A DNA stretch of 64,000 nt from the NCBI RefSeq assembly GCF_034555935.1, contig NZ_JAYDCJ010000003.1:496001-560000 (forward strand), in the 5' to 3' direction. Origin of the DNA: Marinobacter qingdaonensis (GTDB taxonomy: Bacteria; Pseudomonadota; Gammaproteobacteria; Pseudomonadales; Oleiphilaceae). Below, one piece after another: positions 1 to 9,584 of the stretch (its first letter is position 1; the number at the start of each line of letters is the position of its first letter). Below the pieces are notes generated by a model that was not told the DNA's origin, did not search any database, and saw only the letters and a program-made list of their open reading frames with translations. The translations under genes were made by a program, and so were the position numbers.

Positions 1-3000
1 GCCGCCGGAACCCGGTCTGGCGCAGCAGCCGGGTAGCGGCGACGCCGTCCATGCCCGGCATGTGGCTGTCCATCAGCACCAGCTGGATTGACTCGGACAG
101 GGCCCGGCGGACCGCGTCCTCGCCACTGGCGACCGCCAGCACCTCGACCCCTGCCCGGGTCAGCATACGCTCCACCAGCCGACGGTTGTCATCGTTGTCT
201 TCGGCCACCAGCACCCGGCCGCTGAAATTCCGCGCCGGGGCCTCCTCGGTCTCGGTGCGAACCTGCAGATACCGGCCGAGCACTTCGTAGAACCGTCGCT
301 TGTCGATGGGCTTGGCCAGGTGTTCATTGCACCCGGCCAGCCGGTAATCGGCGATGTCCTCGGCCATGACATTGGCGGTCAGGGCAATGACCGGGGTGTT
401 GACGCCGGCCTCGCGCAGGGCCGCGGTGGCATCCCGACCGTTCATCACCGGCATCTGGATGTCCATCAGAATCAGGTCGAAATCCTCACGCAGGGCCAGA
501 TCCAGGGCCTCGGCGCCGTTGCCGACGTGCACCAGTTCGGCACCGGTGCGCCCGACCAGCAGGGACACCAGGCGCCGGTTGGTTTCGTTGTCCTCGGCGC
601 AGAGGATGCGGCCGTGCAGGCGCGGCGCCACCACCATCGGAATGCTGCGCCGGCGCTGGCTGAGTTCCGAGGCGTCGCGCAGGAAATGCACCTGGTCCAG
701 AGCGCCGGTCCGGATCGACAGTTCGAACTCGCTGCCCTCGCCGTAGCTGCTGTTGACCCGAATGCTGCCGCCGAGCATTTCCGCCAGCCGCCGGGAAATG
801 CTCAGGCCCAGACCGGTGCCGCCGTATTGGCGGGAGATCGCGGCACTGCCCTGGGCAAAGGGATCGAACAGCCGCTCCAGCTGCTCCGGTTTCATACCAA
901 TGCCGGTGTCGACGACCCGAGCGATCAGCATCTCGGCCTCCCGGTCACAGCGGACAACCAGGGAAATCGATCCTTTTTCCGTGAATTTCAGGGCATTTCC
1001 ACACAGATTGATAATAATCTGTCGGAAACGTGTGGGGTCCGTCAAGACCTGTTCGGGCAGTGGGTACTCGCAGACGATGCTGAAATCCAGCCCCTTCTCC
1101 CGGGCCCGCGGGGCAAAAAAGGCACGGATCTCATCCAGCAATTCCGGCAGGTTCACCGACACCACGTCGACATCCAGCTTGTTGGCGTCGATCTTGGAGT
1201 GGTCCAGGATGTCGTTGACCAGCTCCAGCAGGTGCCGGCCGCTGCGCACCACGGTTTCGGCGCTGCTCTGCTTGTCCTGCGGACTCAGGTCCGGGTCCAG
1301 CAGGGACTCGCCGTAGCCGATGATGGCCGCCAGCGGGGTCCGGATCTCGTGGCTCATGTTGGCCAGGAACTGGCTCTTGGCCTCGGCGGAATTGCGGGCC
1401 AGCTCCTTCTCCAGCCGCTCCTGCTCCCGCTCCCGTTCGATGCGCTGGCGCTGGTGGCTCTCGGTGGCATCGATGCAGGTGCCCTCCAGATGCACCGGCA
1501 CGCCGTCGGCGTCATACACCGTGTGCAGCGAGATGTTGGCCCACCGCTCCTCACCGTCCCGGGTCAGGTAGCGGGCCTCGACGCCCTTGACCGTGCCCTC
1601 GGCTTCGAGCTGTGCCACCACCCACTGGCGCAGGGTTTGGTCGGCGATGCAGGTGTCCAGGACGTCCGGGTTGCTGGCCAGCAACTCCTGGCTGCTGCCG
1701 TAACCCATCAACTCCGCCATGGCCGGGTTGGCGGTGATGAACCGGCGGTCCGGGGCCATCTGGAACACCCCCTCGACGGCGTTATCGAACAGCGACTGAT
1801 AGCGCTGCAGGTTGGACAGCGCGCGCTGGCTCCAGCCCAGGGCCTCGCCCTGGATCTGCTTGATGCGGTCGGCCAGGGCAAAGGAGAACAGGATGATCTG
1901 GGCGGTCAGGCCGATCTGGGGCGAGTAATTGGTGAGCGTGTTGAGCGGCAGGTAGCCCATGACCGTCAGGGCATAGACGCCGAACCCGACCAGTGCCAGG
2001 GTCCAGGCAAAGAAGTAGGACCGGGCCGCCGGGTTGTAGTAGCGCCAGGACAGGTAACTGACCACGATGAGCACCAGGCTCAGCACCAACGAGGCGATGA
2101 CGATCCACTCCATGGCGACGTGGTAGGGCAGGAACAGCGACAGCAGGCCTGTGGCCACCACCGACATCAGGCACAGCTGCAGCACCCGGTCCAGATCCGC
2201 CGAGTGCTCCCGGGTCTCCAGCAGCGAGCGGGCCATGAGCAGGCCGAAGAACCAGGTCAGGATGATCTGGAAGTGCAGGTAGTCCTTGTCGAACAGCGCC
2301 GGCCGGCTGTCGATCAGCTGGATGCCGTGGACCTGCTCGGTGACGATGAAGATCGCCGCGGACACCAGGTAGAACACGTAGTAGACGCTGCTGCGGTCGC
2401 GCACCGAGACGGCCACGAACAGGTTGTAGGCCAGGATGGCGAGCACGGCCCCGAGCAGTAGGCCACGGACCACCTCGTCCACCGAGACTTTTTCGATGTA
2501 GCTGTCCGGGCGCCAGAGACTGATGGGCAGGCGGAAGGTGTTGGTGTTGGTGATGCGCAGGAACACGGTGTGGGTGGTGCCCGGGGTCAACGCCAGCCGG
2601 AAGGCCGGATTGGGCACCGCCAGGTCCCGCTCAGCCCAGTGGTCGCGGTAGCCGGCCTGGTTTTGCTGGACCAGGGTGCCATCCCGCACCAGGTAGAGCC
2701 GGACGTCGTCCACCAGGGGCAGGGCCAGCTCAAGAATCCATTCGGGGGCACTGGCGCTGTCCACCACCCGGACCTGGAACCGGGTCCAGTAGGCGGACTC
2801 GGTGTAACCAAAATTCAGCACGCCGTCCTGGTGGCGGCTGAAGGCCGCCAGCTCCCGATGCTTGATCTCGGCGAAGCTCAGCGCCTGGTCCGGGTCCTCC
2901 AGGTACCAGATGCAGTTGCCCAGATCGCGCACGCTGGTGGTGCTGGCGCCGAGGATCAGGGTGCCGTCGCGGCAGGGTACGTCGGCGCCCTCTGCCGCCG

Positions 3001-3082
3001 GTGCGCCCAGTGACAGGACCATGAGCAGGGCCTGAAAGGCACAAGCCACCGCCGACGATACCGGGTGAATCCATTGCCGCAA
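1..3082 (-). CDS. Hybrid sensor histidine kinase, 7TMR-DISM type, with two receivers (3' end beyond left edge)
   Basis: A membrane sensor that would signal by His-Asp phosphorelay. Read from a TTG at 3082 (GGAG eight bases upstream), it shows a signal peptide, a periplasmic DISM domain (about residues 30-180), about seven membrane segments (190-400), a PAS domain (430-540), and a HisKA domain with HEIRTP and phospho-acceptor His578. An HATPase domain follows (NALKFT, DTGIGM and GTGLGLSI boxes). A first receiver has Asp874 in LILMDIQMP and a second has Asp1005 in LVLMDSHMP. The gene leaves the window inside the second receiver after about 1,027 residues, so any terminal Hpt or output domain is unseen. 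An ATG at 3022 is an alternative start but would remove the signal peptide. DISM receptors usually sense small ligands; the ligand here is unknown. A divergent lipoprotein gene lies 128 bp away. Confidence 0.93.
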   Translation of the reverse strand, partial: MRQWIHPVSSAVACAFQALLMVLSLGAPAAEGADVPCRDGTLILGASTTSVRDLGNCIWYLEDPDQALSFAEIKHRELAAFSRHQDGVLNFGYTESAYWTRFQVRVVDSASAPEWILELALPLVDDVRLYLVRDGTLVQQNQAGYRDHWAERDLAVPNPAFRLALTPGTTHTVFLRITNTNTFRLPISLWRPDSYIEKVSVDEVVRGLLLGAVLAILAYNLFVAVSVRDRSSVYYVFYLVSAAIFIVTEQVHGIQLIDSRPALFDKDYLHFQIILTWFFGLLMARSLLETREHSADLDRVLQLCLMSVVATGLLSLFLPYHVAMEWIVIASLVLSLVLIVVSYLSWRYYNPAARSYFFAWTLALVGFGVYALTVMGYLPLNTLTNYSPQIGLTAQIILFSFALADRIKQIQGEALGWSQRALSNLQRYQSLFDNAVEGVFQMAPDRRFITANPAMAELMGYGSSQELLASNPDVLDTCIADQTLRQWVVAQLEAEGTVKGVEARYLTRDGEERWANISLHTVYDADGVPVHLEGTCIDATESHQRQRIEREREQERLEKELARNSAEAKSQFLANMSHEIRTPLAAIIGYGESLLDPDLSPQDKQSSAETVVRSGRHLLELVNDILDHSKIDANKLDVDVVSVNLPELLDEIRAFFAPRAREKGLDFSIVCEYPLPEQVLTDPTRFRQIIINLCGNALKFTEKGSISLVVRCDREAEMLIARVVDTGIGMKPEQLERLFDPFAQGSAAISRQYGGTGLGLSISRRLAEMLGGSIRVNSSYGEGSEFELSIRTGALDQVHFLRDASELSQRRRSIPMVVAPRLHGRILCAEDNETNRRLVSLLVGRTGAELVHVGNGAEALDLALREDFDLILMDIQMPVMNGRDATAALREAGVNTPVIALTANVMAEDIADYRLAGCNEHLAKPIDKRRFYEVLGRYLQVRTETEEAPARNFSGRVLVAEDNDDNRRLVERMLTRAGVEVLAVASGEDAVRRALSESIQLVLMDSHMPGMDGVAATRLLRQTGFRR

Positions 3083-3210
3083 AATGTGATCTCCGCGCGC
3101 GTAGAAGCCTGTTCTATTCGTTATTGTCAGCCTACGAACCGGGGCACACGACCCCGCGGCTTTCCACTTTAGCCGTTTACCGTCCTTTGCGCATCTCAGA
3201 GCGGGATTAA

Positions 3211-4284
3211 ATGAGACATTTCTTTGGCACGTTCGCCTCGGCCACCCTGATCAGCCTGGGCCTGGCCGGCTGCGGCCCCGAGAACTCCGGGTCCAGCGCC
3301 TTCAACCCGGCCACCGACGTCGACCTGACCTTCTCCACCTTCGACCTGGAAGACTCCGAACGGGCGCCGGGCACCATTGCCCAGACCCGCTTCGATGACG
3401 TCTACCGCGGCATCGAGCCGGCAGAGGGCGAAAGCAGCGAGAGCCGGGACTCGGCGGCGGAGCTGCGCGCACACATCCGGGTGTTCATCCGGGCCACGCC
3501 GGCGGAGGATGGCCGGAGCTACATTCGGGTGCGCAATCCGCTGGATCTGATGAACCAGGTGATCGCCTCCGGCCAGGTGGCGAACTGTGTCGAGGGCCGG
3601 CGGTACATGGTGGAACGGGCCACCAACGGTGAGGCAGGGACCTACAGCACCCGGGAAAAGGACGCCGACATCCGCTTTACCGACCAGGCCGCGGTGCTGG
3701 ACGCGGCCGCGCTGAACGACCGGCTCTGGCTGTACCCGACCCTGGACTGGCGCTACGTACCCGGACGCTCGGACCGCGACGGCGGTCAGGTGTACCGGTC
3801 CATCCAGTACGTCAGCCGCAGCGTCGAGCCGGACCAGGAAGAGCACCAGCCGGAACTGGTCAGCCTGCTGGCCGGCACCCGGTTCGATGCCACCAGCTTC
3901 AAGCAGGTGGGTTACAACGCGCCGGAGTACGCCACCGCCGACTACCTGAGCCGCAGCTATGGCAGCGTGGAACTGCGCCAGGATTTCGTGGACGAAAAGA
4001 TCGACACCCTGTTCATCAAGAGTCCGGATCGGCAGGTGGTCGACTTGAGCCGGCACGACAACTCGATGGCGCCGGACGCCAGCCCCGATTGTCTGCGGGT
4101 GGAACTGGACTACCCGATGCAAAGGGTGCGGATTTTCAGCTCCGACGGTGAGCCGGCGACGGTGCCGGCCGGCACCGAGGAAGACCCGGACAACACCGCT
4201 AACAATCCGGACTATTGCGCGTACCAGGACCCGGCCGAGGCCAAGGCCAGCTGGTCAACGGTGGCGGTGCCGGAGCGTCAGTAA
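3211..4284 (+). CDS. Putative lipoprotein of unknown function
   Basis: A 357-residue protein with a classic lipoprotein signal: Arg-His at the N terminus, a hydrophobic stretch, then the lipobox LAGC with the lipidated Cys at residue 21. The mature part is hydrophilic and acidic, with three further cysteines (in VANC, DCLRV and DYCAY), and has no membrane segment after the signal. I recognise no family. It is probably anchored in the outer or inner membrane facing the periplasm. It is divergent from the hybrid sensor kinase and could be a partner or target of it, but only position suggests this. Its last seven bases overlap the end of the small convergent gene at 4278. Confidence 0.8.
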   Translation: MRHFFGTFASATLISLGLAGCGPENSGSSAFNPATDVDLTFSTFDLEDSERAPGTIAQTRFDDVYRGIEPAEGESSESRDSAAELRAHIRVFIRATPAEDGRSYIRVRNPLDLMNQVIASGQVANCVEGRRYMVERATNGEAGTYSTREKDADIRFTDQAAVLDAAALNDRLWLYPTLDWRYVPGRSDRDGGQVYRSIQYVSRSVEPDQEEHQPELVSLLAGTRFDATSFKQVGYNAPEYATADYLSRSYGSVELRQDFVDEKIDTLFIKSPDRQVVDLSRHDNSMAPDASPDCLRVELDYPMQRVRIFSSDGEPATVPAGTEEDPDNTANNPDYCAYQDPAEAKASWSTVAVPERQ

Positions 4285-4529
4285 GCGCGGTTGTGGTTCA
4301 GGTTCCAGGCCTGGAGAAAGCCTTTCTTGCGGTCGATCATCCGCTCGTACGCGGAGATCATGATCGCGGCGTGGGGGGCGTTGGTCAGGCGCAGGGTTTC
4401 GATGCGCCGTTCCAGGCGCTCGACTTCGGAACTCAGCTGCTGGTGCACGTGGTCCCGGACGCTGTCATGCTGATCCAGCTTGACCGAGCGCTCGGGTGGC
4501 TCCTGATGGCTTTGGGTGGGCTTATCCAT
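4278..4529 (-). CDS. Small coiled-coil-like hypothetical protein
   Basis: An 83-residue, strongly charged protein with no membrane segment. The middle third (about residues 30-55, with LSSEVERLERRIETL) has heptad-like spacing of Leu and Ile and probably forms a short coiled coil. A YERMIDRKK segment and an Asn-rich tail follow. I recognise no named family. The start ATG has a GAGAAG sequence just upstream. The gene converges on and overlaps the lipoprotein gene by seven bases. An AT-rich inverted repeat lies between it and the divergent gene at 4738. Codon use resembles the neighbours, so I treat it as a real gene. Confidence 0.65.
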   Translation of the reverse strand: MDKPTQSHQEPPERSVKLDQHDSVRDHVHQQLSSEVERLERRIETLRLTNAPHAAIMISAYERMIDRKKGFLQAWNLNHNRAY

Positions 4530-4604
4530 TCGGCTTCTCGTCCAATGAGTCGTGATAGATCCGTGTCCCTGTACGGAGTCTGCGCCTAGACCTGCGAAAA
4601 CGCA

Positions 4605-4632
4605 ACAAAAATGAATAACGTTTCATTTTTGT
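4605..4632. promoter_or_regulatory. Perfect 11-bp AT-rich inverted repeat in a divergent promoter region
   Basis: ACAAAAATGAA at 4605-4615 and its exact complement at 4622-4632 are separated by six bases. The repeat stands between the divergent starts at 4529 and 4738 and is far more AT-rich than its surroundings. The symmetry suits a dimeric repressor operator. It could also form a weak hairpin, but no transcript obviously ends here. Confidence 0.4.
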
Positions 4633-4737
4633 CCCGCCGCAGGCAGGGCTCCGGACTCTCACCCCCGTTCAGGCCCTGCTATAGTTCCCTGCAACAACCG
4701 AATTTTCTGACCGCTTCGACCAGCCCCGAGAGTAGCC

Positions 4738-5082
4738 ATGAGCCAGACCTCCGTTGCCGACACCCTGCGCGAATACCTGTCCCTGCTGGAACTGCTGGAC
4801 GACGCCTACTGGGAGGCCAGCAGCATCCAGCACAAGGACCTGCTGTACGACATCATCAGCATCCTCAGCCAGGAGGTGTCGGAGATCAACAAGCTCAGCA
4901 TCCAGGACCACCACTACCCCTACGAGGTCATCACCGAAGGCATCCGGCGGGTGGTGCCCAAGCTGGAACGGCTGGATGAAAACCGCGAGGACGTGATCCA
5001 GCGCACCCAGACCCTGACCGACTTCCGGGACATACTGTCGTCGGTGCTGGGCATCCTCGAGGAGCAGTTGCGAACCCTGTAG
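4738..5082 (+). CDS. Conserved small helical protein of unknown function
   Basis: A 114-residue soluble, all-helical, acidic protein with no signal peptide and no cysteines. Regularly spaced leucines in the first half (YLSLLELLDD) and in the C-terminal 30 residues suggest helical hairpin packing. I recognise no named domain. ATG 4738 follows GAGAG about seven bases upstream. It converges with the serine hydrolase gene, with only nine bases between the stop codons, so the two must share or lack a dedicated terminator. Nothing in the context fixes a function. Confidence 0.7.
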   Translation: MSQTSVADTLREYLSLLELLDDAYWEASSIQHKDLLYDIISILSQEVSEINKLSIQDHHYPYEVITEGIRRVVPKLERLDENREDVIQRTQTLTDFRDILSSVLGILEEQLRTL

Positions 5083-5091
5083 TCCGGGCCC

Positions 5092-6378
5092 TCAGGCCAG
5101 CGCCAGCGGTCGCTGGTGCTCGGGGATCAGCGGGAACCGGTTGCACACGGTGTAGACGAACTTCGCCAGGGCCGGCAAATGGTGCCCGACGATCGGGAAG
5201 CCGGTGTTGACCAGGCTGACCGAGATATCCCGGGCCGGATCGGCCCAGCACAGCTTGTTGATCAGGCCGATGTGGCCGAAGGCGTCCCGGCTCTGCGGGC
5301 CCCAGAGCCCGACCGGGTTGCCGCCCAGCATCAGGCCGGCGCTGAAGCGCATCGGGATCATCATGGTGCGGTCGATCTGCAGCGAGCCAAACTGCTGGAT
5401 GGCCCGGCGCACGGTCAGTTCGCTGCAGATGCGCTTGCCGTTCCAGACCCCGCCGTTGAGCATCATCTGGAAGAACCGGCCCATCTCTTCAGCGGTCCCG
5501 CACAGGTTGCCGGCGGGAATCACCGCCTCCTGGAACCGCGGGTCGTTGGTGACCTGCTCGACGGTGTGGATATCGCTGCCCAGGGCCCGCCGGACCACCC
5601 AGGAGACCGGGAACCGCGGTGTCGGTCCGGTGGCGTAGTTGCGGGCCAGTTGGTGCAGGTGTTCGGGCGCAATGCCGTAGGTAAACCAAGTCATGCCCAT
5701 GGGTTGGCGCAGGTGCGTATCCAGGTACTGCTCGATGCTCTGACCGGTGACCTTCTCCAGCACTCGCTGCAGCACGAAGCCACCGGTGACCGCGTGATAG
5801 GCCACCTTGGCGCCGTCCACCTCCACCGGCTTGGCCTCGCACAGCAGGCGCCAGATCTCGTCCTTGTCCCAGAGCACGTCGATCGGGGTATCCCGGGGAA
5901 TGGCGGGAATACCGCCCCGGTGGGACAGAACCTGGTGCACGGTGATGGTCCGCTTGCCGCTTTGGGCAAACTCGGGGCAGTAGTAGCACACCGGGTCGGT
6001 CAGGTTGACCAGGCCCTGCTCCGCCAGCATGTGGATCAGCAGCGCGGTCACCGCCTTGGACGCCGAGAAGTAACACACCGGGGTGTCAGTGGTCATGGGG
6101 GTCTTCAGGGCGTCGGCGCTGTCGTCGGGACCGTTGCCGGTGGCGTGGCCGATGGCCCGGTGCAGGATCTGCTCGCCGCGATGGCGCAGCGACAGCTGCA
6201 TGCCCGGGTGCACACCGGTCCGGTACAGCGCCTCGACACTGTGCCAGATGGCATCGATGGTGTCGGCGCTGACCCCGACGGTCTCCGGGTGTTCGTTGGC
6301 GTTGTCGTAGGCGGTGACAGTCGACAAATCCTCGGGGACCTTGCAGGTATGGAGGGCACGGCGGGCTAGACGGTTCAT
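5092..6378 (-). CDS. Beta-lactamase-fold serine hydrolase (class C / EstB-like)
   Basis: A 428-residue member of the beta-lactamase/transpeptidase-like family (Pfam Beta-lactamase, PF00144), which includes esterases such as EstB, D-aminopeptidases and class C beta-lactamases. The nucleophile motif SxxK is SASK with Ser105 and Lys108. The second catalytic Tyr is probably in YHAVTGG, a variant of YxN typical of the esterase branch. The C-terminal HIG stands in for the KTG box. There is no convincing signal peptide, so it is probably cytoplasmic. The missing Asn in YxN makes an esterase or lactonase likelier than an antibiotic-destroying enzyme. It is transcribed alone, divergent from ybaK. Confidence 0.85.
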   Translation of the reverse strand: MNRLARRALHTCKVPEDLSTVTAYDNANEHPETVGVSADTIDAIWHSVEALYRTGVHPGMQLSLRHRGEQILHRAIGHATGNGPDDSADALKTPMTTDTPVCYFSASKAVTALLIHMLAEQGLVNLTDPVCYYCPEFAQSGKRTITVHQVLSHRGGIPAIPRDTPIDVLWDKDEIWRLLCEAKPVEVDGAKVAYHAVTGGFVLQRVLEKVTGQSIEQYLDTHLRQPMGMTWFTYGIAPEHLHQLARNYATGPTPRFPVSWVVRRALGSDIHTVEQVTNDPRFQEAVIPAGNLCGTAEEMGRFFQMMLNGGVWNGKRICSELTVRRAIQQFGSLQIDRTMMIPMRFSAGLMLGGNPVGLWGPQSRDAFGHIGLINKLCWADPARDISVSLVNTGFPIVGHHLPALAKFVYTVCNRFPLIPEHQRPLALA

Positions 6379-6524
6379 CCGGGTACAACCTTCTTCTGGG
6401 TTCTGCGATGGTCAGTGCTTCTGGCGTCATTATGGCCATGGACCGGAGTGGTTGCCATCGAAACACCGCTGGGACCGGCATACTGTGATAGATTCGAGGC
6501 ATTAATGACAGCTCAGGAGAGGCC

Positions 6525-6995
6525 ATGACACCCGGAATCGACGCCGCCCGGACCGCCGGTACCGAACACCGGATCCACGAATACGACCACGACCCGAACA
6601 GCCAAAGTTATGGCACCGAGGCGGCGGACAAACTGGCGGTGGACCCAGCCCGGGTGTTCAAGACCCTGGTGGTGGCGATCGATGGCAAGGAACTGGTGGT
6701 GGGCCTGGTGCCGGTGACCACGCAGCTGAACCTGAAGCGGATCGCCAAGGCGGCCCGGGGCAAGAAGGCCACCATGGCCGAGAAAGCGGCGGTCCAGCGC
6801 AGCACCGGCTACGTGCTCGGCGGCGTCAGCCCGCTGGGGCAGAAGCGCCGGCTGCGCAGCTTCATCGACGACTCGGCCCTGGGCTTCGACACCATCTTTG
6901 TCAGCGCCGGCCGCCGGGGCCTGGAGATCGAGCTGGCACCGGCGGACCTGGCCGGTCTGGTCGATGGGGAGTTTGCCGAGTTGCGTCAGCCCTGA
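6525..6995 (+). CDS. ybaK: Cys-tRNA(Pro)/Cys-tRNA(Cys) deacylase YbaK
   Basis: A 156-residue stand-alone trans-editing domain of the YbaK/EbsC family. It hydrolyses Cys mischarged on tRNA(Pro) by prolyl-tRNA synthetase and acts in the cytoplasm. Family features present: ARTAGTEH near the N terminus, the RVFKTLV segment carrying the active-site Lys region, the KRIAKAARGKKATMAEK stretch, and the glycine loop GYVLGGVSPLGQKRR that shapes the pocket. The length matches E. coli YbaK (159). The start is well fixed by AGGAG a short way upstream. A bidirectional-looking terminator separates it from convergent icd. Confidence 0.93.
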   Translation: MTPGIDAARTAGTEHRIHEYDHDPNSQSYGTEAADKLAVDPARVFKTLVVAIDGKELVVGLVPVTTQLNLKRIAKAARGKKATMAEKAAVQRSTGYVLGGVSPLGQKRRLRSFIDDSALGFDTIFVSAGRRGLEIELAPADLAGLVDGEFAELRQP

Positions 6996-7013
6996 GCCAT
7001 GGCCCGGACACAA

Positions 7014-7050
7014 AAAAACCCGAACCGCCGTGGTCGGCGATCCGGGTTTC
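7014..7050 (-). terminator. Rho-independent terminator after icd, also facing ybaK
   Basis: AAACCCG and CGGGTTT arms enclose a GC-rich inner stem (CCGCC/GGCG). Read on the minus strand the hairpin is followed by seven T residues. It sits 45 bases past the icd stop and about 20 bases past the ybaK stop, so it could serve both convergent genes; the T tract favours icd. Confidence 0.85.
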
Positions 7051-7095
7051 TGAGGCCTCGGGGCGGCGTCTGGTCCGCCCCTGTCGGCCCGGGTC

Positions 7096-9339
7096 TTAGC
7101 TGACCGAAGCGCGGGCGTCGGCGAGGATCTTGTTCAGAGTCTCGCTCGGCTGCATCACGCTGCACACCTTCTCCATCGGCGGGTGGTAGTAACCACCGAT
7201 GTCGGCCGGGTGACCCTGGACCACGGTCATCTCTTCCAGGATCTTGTCCTTGTGTTCTTCCAGCTGCTTGGACAGCTTGGCGAAGAACTCCTTCAGCTCC
7301 TTGTCGCTGTCCTGCTTGGACAGCTCTTCCGCCCAGTAACGGGCCAGGTGGAAGTGGGAGCCGCGGTTGTCGAGCTCACCGGTGACCCGGGACGGCGACT
7401 GGTTGTTCTCCAGCAGACGCTCGGTGGCCTTGTCCAGGGTCTGACCCAGCAGGCGCGCCCGCTCGTTGCTCTGCTTTTCACCGAGCTCGTCCAGGGATAC
7501 CGCCGTGGCCAGGAACTCGCCCAGGGAATCCCAGCGCAGGTGGTTTTCCTGAATCAGCTGCTGTACGTGCTTGGGCGCGGAACCGCCGGCACCGGTCTCG
7601 TACAGACCACCGCCGTTCAGCAGCGGCACGATGGACAGCATCTTGGCGCTGGTGCCCAGCTCCAGGATCGGGAACAGGTCGGTCAGGTAGTCCCGCAGCA
7701 CGTTGCCGGTCACGGAGATGGTGTCCAGACCGCGGATCAGGCGCTCCATGGTCCAGCGGATGGCGCGCACCGGCGACATGATGTGGATTTCCAGACCGTC
7801 GGTGTCGTGCTCCTTCAGGTAGGTCTCGACCTTCTTGATCAGCTGGGCGTCGTGGGCACGCTCGTCGTCGAGCCAGAACACCGCCGGCATGCCGGTGGCT
7901 CGGGCACGGCTCACGGCCAGCTTGACCCAGTCGCGGATCGGCAGGTCTTTGGTCTGGCAGGCACGCCAGATGTCGCCCTGCTCGACGTTGTGTTCGGTCA
8001 GCACGGTGCCGTCTTCGGCAATCACCCGCACGATACCGGCTTCCTTGATTTCGAAGGTCTTGTCGTGGGAGCCGTACTCTTCCGCCTTCTGGGCCATCAG
8101 GCCGACGTTGGGCACGGTGCCCATGGTGGTCGGATCGAAAGCGCCGTGGGTCTTACAGAAGTTGATGACTTCCTGGTAGATGGTGGCGTAGGTGGACTCC
8201 GGCATGACCGCCTTGGTGTCCTTGAGCTTGTTGTCCCGGGCCCACATCTTGCCGGAGTTACGGATCATCGCCGGCATGGAGGCGTCAACGATAACGTCGC
8301 TCGGTACGTGCAGGTTGGTGATGCCCTTGACGGAATCGACCATGGCGATTTCCGGACGGTGCTCGTAGCAGGCGTGCAGGTCTTCCTGGATCTGCTCCTG
8401 CTTGGACTCCGGCAGCTGCTTGATCTTCTCGACCACGCTGGACAGGCCGTTGTTCGGGTTGACGCCGATCTCGTCGAACAGGTCACCGTACTTCTCGAAC
8501 AGGTCCTTGTAGAAAACCTTCACCGCGTGACCGAACACGATCGGGTGGGAGATTTTCATCATGGTGGCTTTCACGTGCAGGGAAAACATGACGCCGGTCT
8601 TCTCGCAGTCTTCGATGGCATCCTCGAAGAACTTCACCAGCGCTTTCTTGCTCATGAACATGCCGTCCAGCACTTCGCCGTCCTGCAGCGGCAGGTCGGA
8701 CTTGAGCACGGTCTGCTGGCCCTGCTTGTTCTCGAACACGATGTTGGCGGTGGTGGCCTTGTCGAGAGTGACGGACTGCTCGCTGGAGTAGAAGTCACCG
8801 CCGCGCATGTGCGCCACGTGGGTGCGGGAAGCCGGGCTCCACTCACCCATGGAATGGGGGTATTTACGGGCGAAGGCCTTGACCGCGGTCGGGGCGCGAC
8901 GGTCAGAGTTGCCTTCACGCAGCACCGGGTTGACGGCACTGCCCAGAACCTTGCCGTAGCGGGCACTGATCTCTTTCTCTTCGTCGGTGGCCGGGTGCTC
9001 TTTGTACTCCGGTACCTTGAAGCCCTGCTGGTTCAGTTCCTTGATGGCTGCGCGCAGCTGCGGGATGGAGGCAGAAATGTTGGGCAGCTTGATGATGTTG
9101 GCGTCCGGGTCTTTGGTGTACTCGCCCAGCTCGGCCAGAGCATCCGGAACCCGCTGATCTTCTTCCAGGTAGTCCGGGAAATTCGCCAGGATACGCGCCG
9201 CGAGGGAAATGTCGCTGGTTTCGAATTCAATGCCAGCCGGCTTGGCGTAGGTTTCCAGGATCGGAAGAAGTGACCGGGTGGCGAGGGCAGGAGCCTCGTC
9301 GGTCAGGGTATAGACAATCTTGGCTTTGGATGATGTCAT
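7096..9339 (-). CDS. icd: NADP-dependent isocitrate dehydrogenase, monomeric type
   Basis: TCA-cycle enzyme that oxidatively decarboxylates isocitrate to 2-oxoglutarate with NADP. The 747-residue length and sequence are of the monomeric IDH family (about 740 residues, as in Azotobacter and Vibrio), unrelated in length to the 45 kDa dimeric form. Signature stretches include [15 protein letters not shown] near residues 85-100, the NSDRRAP and SMGEWSP segments, and [10 protein letters not shown] in the C-terminal half. I start at ATG 9339 with TGAGGA upstream; an in-frame codon 26 residues earlier lacks a good ribosome site and has a non-homologous lead. The gene is monocistronic, ends at a strong terminator and has unusual nested inverted repeats upstream. 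Confidence 0.95.
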   Translation of the reverse strand: MTSSKAKIVYTLTDEAPALATRSLLPILETYAKPAGIEFETSDISLAARILANFPDYLEEDQRVPDALAELGEYTKDPDANIIKLPNISASIPQLRAAIKELNQQGFKVPEYKEHPATDEEKEISARYGKVLGSAVNPVLREGNSDRRAPTAVKAFARKYPHSMGEWSPASRTHVAHMRGGDFYSSEQSVTLDKATTANIVFENKQGQQTVLKSDLPLQDGEVLDGMFMSKKALVKFFEDAIEDCEKTGVMFSLHVKATMMKISHPIVFGHAVKVFYKDLFEKYGDLFDEIGVNPNNGLSSVVEKIKQLPESKQEQIQEDLHACYEHRPEIAMVDSVKGITNLHVPSDVIVDASMPAMIRNSGKMWARDNKLKDTKAVMPESTYATIYQEVINFCKTHGAFDPTTMGTVPNVGLMAQKAEEYGSHDKTFEIKEAGIVRVIAEDGTVLTEHNVEQGDIWRACQTKDLPIRDWVKLAVSRARATGMPAVFWLDDERAHDAQLIKKVETYLKEHDTDGLEIHIMSPVRAIRWTMERLIRGLDTISVTGNVLRDYLTDLFPILELGTSAKMLSIVPLLNGGGLYETGAGGSAPKHVQQLIQENHLRWDSLGEFLATAVSLDELGEKQSNERARLLGQTLDKATERLLENNQSPSRVTGELDNRGSHFHLARYWAEELSKQDSDKELKEFFAKLSKQLEEHKDKILEEMTVVQGHPADIGGYYHPPMEKVCSVMQPSETLNKILADARASVS

Positions 9340-9428
9340 TTTCGTCCTCAGGCTAATGGGTGGGTTCAGGACGGTCATGGCGTGGTCAGGCGTCTTGTGA
9401 ACGCCCGGCCGGAGCAATGACTGATTAG

Positions 9429-9509
9429 GAACTTTTGATAGACCTACTAAGATACCATTTTTTCGTAAATCCGGGTTACGATCTTAGTATAAGAACGGAC
9501 TAAAAGTTC
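9429..9509 (-). promoter_or_regulatory. Nested inverted repeats in the icd upstream region
   Basis: Three inverted repeats sit one inside another: GAACTTTT/AAAAGTTC (9429-9436, 9502-9509), TACTAAGAT/ATCTTAGTA (9445-9453, 9481-9489) and CGTAA/TTACG (9464-9468, 9476-9480). A fourth pair, TTTCGTAAAT at 9461 and its complement at 9545, overlaps them. The minus strand carries a TATACT hexamer within the block that could be the icd -10 box. The region is markedly AT-rich. It may be an operator array or a structured leader about 90 bases upstream of icd. Confidence 0.45.
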
Positions 9510-9584
9510 GCTAATTCCCGTTACAGGACGATGAAAAACCTCGAATTTACGAAACTTTCGTACATTTGAGGGCTCCAGGTAGCA

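Noticed and set aside
320..2461. Long plus-strand ORF (713 codons) opposite the hybrid kinase
   Set aside because: It is rich in Gln, His, Val and Gly with no domain, and the minus strand encodes an unmistakable kinase over the whole span. It is a shadow of high-GC codon bias.
7183..9273. Long plus-strand ORF (696 codons) opposite icd
   Set aside because: Composition of a shadow frame (Leu, Val, Gly, Gln), no recognisable motif, and icd is certain on the other strand.
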